Source: Cysteiniphilum sp. JM-1 (GTDB lineage: Bacteria; Pseudomonadota; Gammaproteobacteria; Francisellales; Francisellaceae). From it: a DNA stretch of 64,000 nucleotides. Positions 61,409-64,000 of this stretch are shown here, piece by piece. The notes below the pieces were generated by a model that had not been told where the DNA came from, made no database searches, and saw nothing but the letters and a program-made list of their open reading frames with translations. The DNA is taken from positions 1 through 64,000 of the forward strand of contig NZ_VXKS01000014.1 of the NCBI RefSeq assembly GCF_008711525.1, written 5' to 3'. The translations under genes were made by a program, and so were the position numbers. The first letter of the stretch is position 1. Each line of letters begins with the position of its first letter.

Positions 61409-61691
61409 CATGAGTGGATTTTTTAGCTATTTAATCAAAGGAAAATGTAAAAAGTACTTGACAAGGTTTTTGGTGAAATTTTGAAATTCACAATCATATT
61501 TTAAGTGACAATCAAACACAAATAGTAAGCCAATAAAAATTGGTTTAGCTTAATTATTTTTTTTAATAAGTCACACCACATATTTAAAAAATAATATTTA
61601 AAACTAAAGGCACTATAGATCAAAAAATTAAGCTCTGAAAACCAATGGTATAATAGTCATTGTAAACATTAACAATAGGGAATAAAAAATT
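61409..61691 (+). promoter_or_regulatory. Spacer with extended -10 promoter
   Basis: The spacer is AT-rich with no gene. TGGTATAAT at 61646-61654 is an extended -10 promoter for the gene at 61692. AAGCCAATAAAAATTGGTTT at about 61531 forms a short hairpin. Confidence 0.5.
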
Positions 61692-61973
61692 ATGTCGCAA
61701 TATCAATTTATAACAACTAACGATAATCAGAAAAACGTAAAAGTTTTAATGGGTTGGGACAGACCGCTACAGTACCACTACCTAGTCATTGAACACAATC
61801 AAAAATATTTGTACTCAAATTTGGATGATGACCATTTTCCTAAGGACTTAAATTATTTTTATGCAAAACTAAATCAGTTTGGTATTAATCCTCCAGATTC
61901 TCTTTACCAAAAATTACTACATGATGAGGCAGTCAATCGTGGCAATCATTTTGAAGATTATGGCAATGTTTAG
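61692..61973 (+). CDS. Hypothetical protein, second leading region
   Basis: A 93-residue acidic protein with an N-terminal strand-rich half (VKVLMGWDRPLQYHYLVIEHNQKYLYSN) and a helical C-terminal half (FYAKLNQFGINPPDSLYQKLLHDE). It follows an extended -10 promoter and precedes another small gene by 7 bases. Family unknown. Confidence 0.55.
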   Translation: MSQYQFITTNDNQKNVKVLMGWDRPLQYHYLVIEHNQKYLYSNLDDDHFPKDLNYFYAKLNQFGINPPDSLYQKLLHDEAVNRGNHFEDYGNV

Positions 61974-61980
61974 GTGACTT

Positions 61981-62328
61981 ATGCGAGAAGAGAATGCTGA
62001 AAAACTTGCACATCAAATCACTAAAAAAATACGTCAAATTTCATCAGATCATTTAGCATCAATCTTAACAGCATGTAATCAAATGATCTTAAACAATGTT
62101 TATACTGGTAATTCTGATAATATCATGATGCACATCATTAAGCATACATGTGAATTTTGTTTGAATGAAAACGAAAATAATAGTTCAAATAATCCTAGTG
62201 ACATTATTTATCATTACACAGATATTAGTTTGAATTATAAAATTATTTTAAATGATATATACGACATGATGAGCCGCGTGATCGTTGACGAAGCGATACT
62301 AAAAAATATACCTTCATATCAAACATAA
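61981..62328 (+). CDS. Hypothetical helical protein
   Basis: A 115-residue acidic, helical protein (EENAEKLAHQITKKIRQISSDHLASIL and YKIILNDIYDMMSRVIVDEAIL). It is probably co-transcribed with the preceding gene. Family unknown. Confidence 0.5.
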   Translation: MREENAEKLAHQITKKIRQISSDHLASILTACNQMILNNVYTGNSDNIMMHIIKHTCEFCLNENENNSSNNPSDIIYHYTDISLNYKIILNDIYDMMSRVIVDEAILKNIPSYQT

Positions 62329-62463
62329 TCTCACTTATTTTTATTTTTTTGTTTTACTCATTTTTAATTTTGATTTTATGGACTTAATATGTTTTGCTTT
62401 AGTTTCGTTTTTGTTTGATTGAAATAAGAAAAAATTTGTTGTTCGTTTTGCTAATATCTGCGA

Positions 62464-62865
62464 TTAGTTTGTTAAAAGCAAATATGGCTTACCCCATTTG
62501 CCAATGTTGATTGTTACGTAATAAGCAACATCAAAATAATCTCTATATACATCACTTTCATTGTAATATTCCATGCTATATAAAATATTCATCGCATCAT
62601 TTAAAAAAAATTGGCAATCACCAGTGAAGTTATCCTCAACATGCCGCTTGAATCTTAAATCTAAATGACCACGTTCACGCACATCATACTCACGCCTACG
62701 CGCATTGTGATAATTCTCTAAAAAGTCTAGCTTTCCGCTTCGGATGTTTAAAACAATTGTACTGTAATACTCAACTGCAAGCGTGCAAGTAACACCATAC
62801 TTTTTGGCGAGTGCTTTAATTTGCGGTTGAATGCTTTTCTTTTTTACTTGGGTCATATATGCCAT
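62464..62865 (-). CDS. Hypothetical protein, possibly LPD29-like
   Basis: A 133-residue protein. The ATG at 62865 is preceded by AAAGGAG with 8-base spacing; the GTG start further up is rejected. The segment IKALAKKYGVTCTLAVEYYSTIVLNIRSGKLDFLENYHN resembles domains associated with large polyvalent proteins of plasmids and phages, with a Tyr-rich C terminus. The likeness is weak and no activity is implied. It is downstream of hairpin element C and its gene. Confidence 0.55.
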   Translation of the reverse strand: MAYMTQVKKKSIQPQIKALAKKYGVTCTLAVEYYSTIVLNIRSGKLDFLENYHNARRREYDVRERGHLDLRFKRHVEDNFTGDCQFFLNDAMNILYSMEYYNESDVYRDYFDVAYYVTINIGKWGKPYLLLTN

Positions 62866-62921
62866 AGTTTTCACTCCTTTTTTATTTTTTTGCTTGTATT
62901 TATTAATATCGATGGTATTGA

Positions 62922-63167
62922 TTAGAATGACGCGGTATTGGGATAATCTAAGTTCATTCTGGTTAGTTCTGATGGCGTGAGCTGATAATCTGCCTTGAGC
63001 TTGGCATATGGCTCTTCATAGTCTGTCATTGAATGAATAAGACTATCTACGATACAAAGCACTGAATCATACCCTTCCAATTTAACCAATATGTTTGACC
63101 AGTCACCAAATCCTACGACTTGAATCGTTTTCCCATTATTTAATGTATATGTGTTATGCATTGTCAT
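62922..63167 (-). CDS. Small protein following hairpin element C
   Basis: An 81-residue acidic protein (NTYTLNNGKTIQVVGFGDWSNILVKLEGYDSVLCIVDSLI, acidic helix, Tyr/Pro-rich end). The start at 63167 follows AAAGGA closely; the ATG at 63161 is also possible. The longer frame to 63215 runs into the hairpin element. As the first gene after element C it would be among the first expressed from the strand entering from oriT2. Family unknown. Confidence 0.55.
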   Translation of the reverse strand: MTMHNTYTLNNGKTIQVVGFGDWSNILVKLEGYDSVLCIVDSLIHSMTDYEEPYAKLKADYQLTPSELTRMNLDYPNTASF

Positions 63168-63182
63168 ATTTCCTTTTTTCTT

Positions 63183-63327
63183 GGTTTGTGTGTGTTCACA
63201 CCCCTTTTGCAACAAGCCTTAAAAAATTAAATGCAAGGGTGCCGTAGGCACTTGCGTAGCCCTTGCATTTCAATTTTGGCTTGTTAAAAAAGAAAATATT
63301 ACTAGGCTATCACGCTGCAAGCGTGAT
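63183..63327 (-). promoter_or_regulatory. Leading-region hairpin element, copy C (Frpo/ssi-like candidate)
   Basis: This copy is on the minus strand. Hairpin 1 is ATCACGC with GCGTGAT (63327-63309), a different stem sequence from copies A and B but in the same place, followed by the shared CCTAGT. The long hairpin has outer arms AACAAGC and GCTTGTT and an inner arm ATGCAAGGG with CCCTTGCAT, identical to copy B. The tail GAACACACACAAACC is conserved and faces the gene at 63167. Orientation relative to oriT2 mirrors copies A and B relative to oriT1. Confidence 0.7.
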
Positions 63328-63416
63328 TCCTTTTTATCGGCTTTGTCTTCGTGTTTATTTTTTGAGACTTTAGGGAAGAACTTTAAAAGAGATTTAGTGA
63401 GAGAAAAAATTAAAAA

Positions 63417-63722
63417 TTACGATAAATATTTTAAACCATTTTCATCAACGAGATTAATCAGTTTTAAAATAGCACCCTTAGCTTGTCGTGTGCCCTGCTC
63501 AAGACTTTTAACCATCGCTGGACTGATATTAAGAAATCTAGCAAAAACAGCTTGGCTGACGTTTTGACGTTCCCTAATCGCTTTTATATCATCGCCTGTA
63601 TATTCGTATACTGTTGGCGTTTCAACTTCAGTTAATTCGCGTAATGTTGTTTTGTCAATAATACCACTGGTATATAGATCATTTGACAAGTCGTTTATGG
63701 TTTCTCTTATACTGCTCATCAT
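63417..63722 (-). CDS. HigA/XRE-type antitoxin
   Basis: A 101-residue antitoxin. The C-terminal HTH (IKAIRERQNVSQAVFARFLNISPAMVKSLEQGTRQAKGAILKLINLVDENGL) is the pattern of antitoxins paired with RelE/HigB-type toxins. It overlaps the toxin stop as ATGA. A GAGGTG site precedes the start. Confidence 0.85.
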   Translation of the reverse strand: MMSSIRETINDLSNDLYTSGIIDKTTLRELTEVETPTVYEYTGDDIKAIRERQNVSQAVFARFLNISPAMVKSLEQGTRQAKGAILKLINLVDENGLKYLS

Positions 63723-64000
63723 ATCACCTCAAATAGTTTTTTATCTTCGATTAACGTTTGCACATCACTATCACTTAATGATAGCAATATGCTAGACAAC
63801 TTTTTAAAGTCCACAAGCTCGCGCTTTGTGAAGTTTTCTTTTTCATTCTTTTTAAAACAATGCACCCAGTAACATACAACGCCATCACTAAAAACAATAA
63901 TGGTTCGACTGCTGCCACTTTTGCCTTTATTGTCTGTCGCTACTCTAAGCTTATATAAGCTACCACCTAATGCATATCTTTGTTTACCCAAGTCATCCAG
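63719..64000 (-). CDS. RelE/HigB-like toxin, 5' end beyond the window
   Basis: The visible 93 codons match the COG4737-type toxin family: GKSGSSRTIIVFSDGVVCYWVHCFKKNEKENFTKRELVDFKKLSSILLSLSD and the terminal LFEVI. The frame is still open at base 64000 (LDDLG upstream of the internal TTG), and family members have about 20-35 more residues at the N terminus. So the gene is cut by the window edge rather than truncated in nature. Confidence 0.8.
   Translation of the reverse strand: MDDLGKQRYALGGSLYKLRVATDNKGKSGSSRTIIVFSDGVVCYWVHCFKKNEKENFTKRELVDFKKLSSILLSLSDSDVQTLIEDKKLFEVI

Overview
The window is AT-rich DNA from a gammaproteobacterial F-type conjugative plasmid or integrated conjugative element. 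The evidence is a TraG C-terminal fragment, TraT, TraD, two TraI relaxases, two TraM-like proteins and two origin-of-transfer regions whose nic-like cores match the F plasmid. Gene content and base composition would fit a gut symbiont such as Orbaceae, but I cannot fix the host. I saw no rRNA, tRNA or CRISPR array.

Layout. 0.2-5 kb: a leftward maintenance operon (ParA, a winged-helix protein carrying sixteen 11-residue repeats, a DUF2786 protein, DnaB helicase). 5-11 kb: rightward small genes, including a serine recombinase and a four-gene operon with an Rpn-family nuclease between two membrane proteins. 11-20.3 kb: a rightward block with a RecE-like exonuclease, SSB, a DUF4942 methyltransferase, ArdC and a HigBA-type toxin-antitoxin pair. 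This reads as the leading region of the first origin of transfer. 20.5-28.7 kb: transfer module 1 (oriT1, accessory gene, traM, and a convergent 2205-residue relaxase-helicase-primase). 28.7-30.36 kb: a conserved hairpin, a predicted immunity gene and an RHS/HNH toxin tail cut off by a transposon. 30.36-45.68 kb: a 15.3-kb Tn3-family transposon with tnpA, tnpR, a res-like region and a passenger secretion cluster (M50/HlyD fusion, two further HlyD-type adaptors, a TolC-type lipoprotein and a 1649-residue LEPR-motif repeat protein). 45.7-52.6 kb: truncated traG, a small membrane gene, DinJ-YafQ, traT, traD and an EcoRII-like restriction-modification pair. 52.6-61.4 kb: transfer module 2, a mirror image of module 1. 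61.4-64 kb: the start of the second leading region, ending in a toxin-antitoxin pair cut by the window edge.

Main interpretation. The two transfer modules are homologous but diverged and lie in opposite orientations on either side of the transposon. The transposon has a broken rhs gene on one side and a broken traG on the other, with no matching target duplication. This is the pattern expected at one junction of a Tn3-type cointegrate between two related F-like replicons. Three long hairpin elements precede leading-region operons. They keep their pairing through compensatory changes and resemble in position the single-stranded promoters (Frpo/ssi) of F.

The most unusual cargo is the transposon-borne export cluster. 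It has adaptors, an outer-membrane channel and a giant substrate with an N-terminal LEPR motif, but no ABC transporter.
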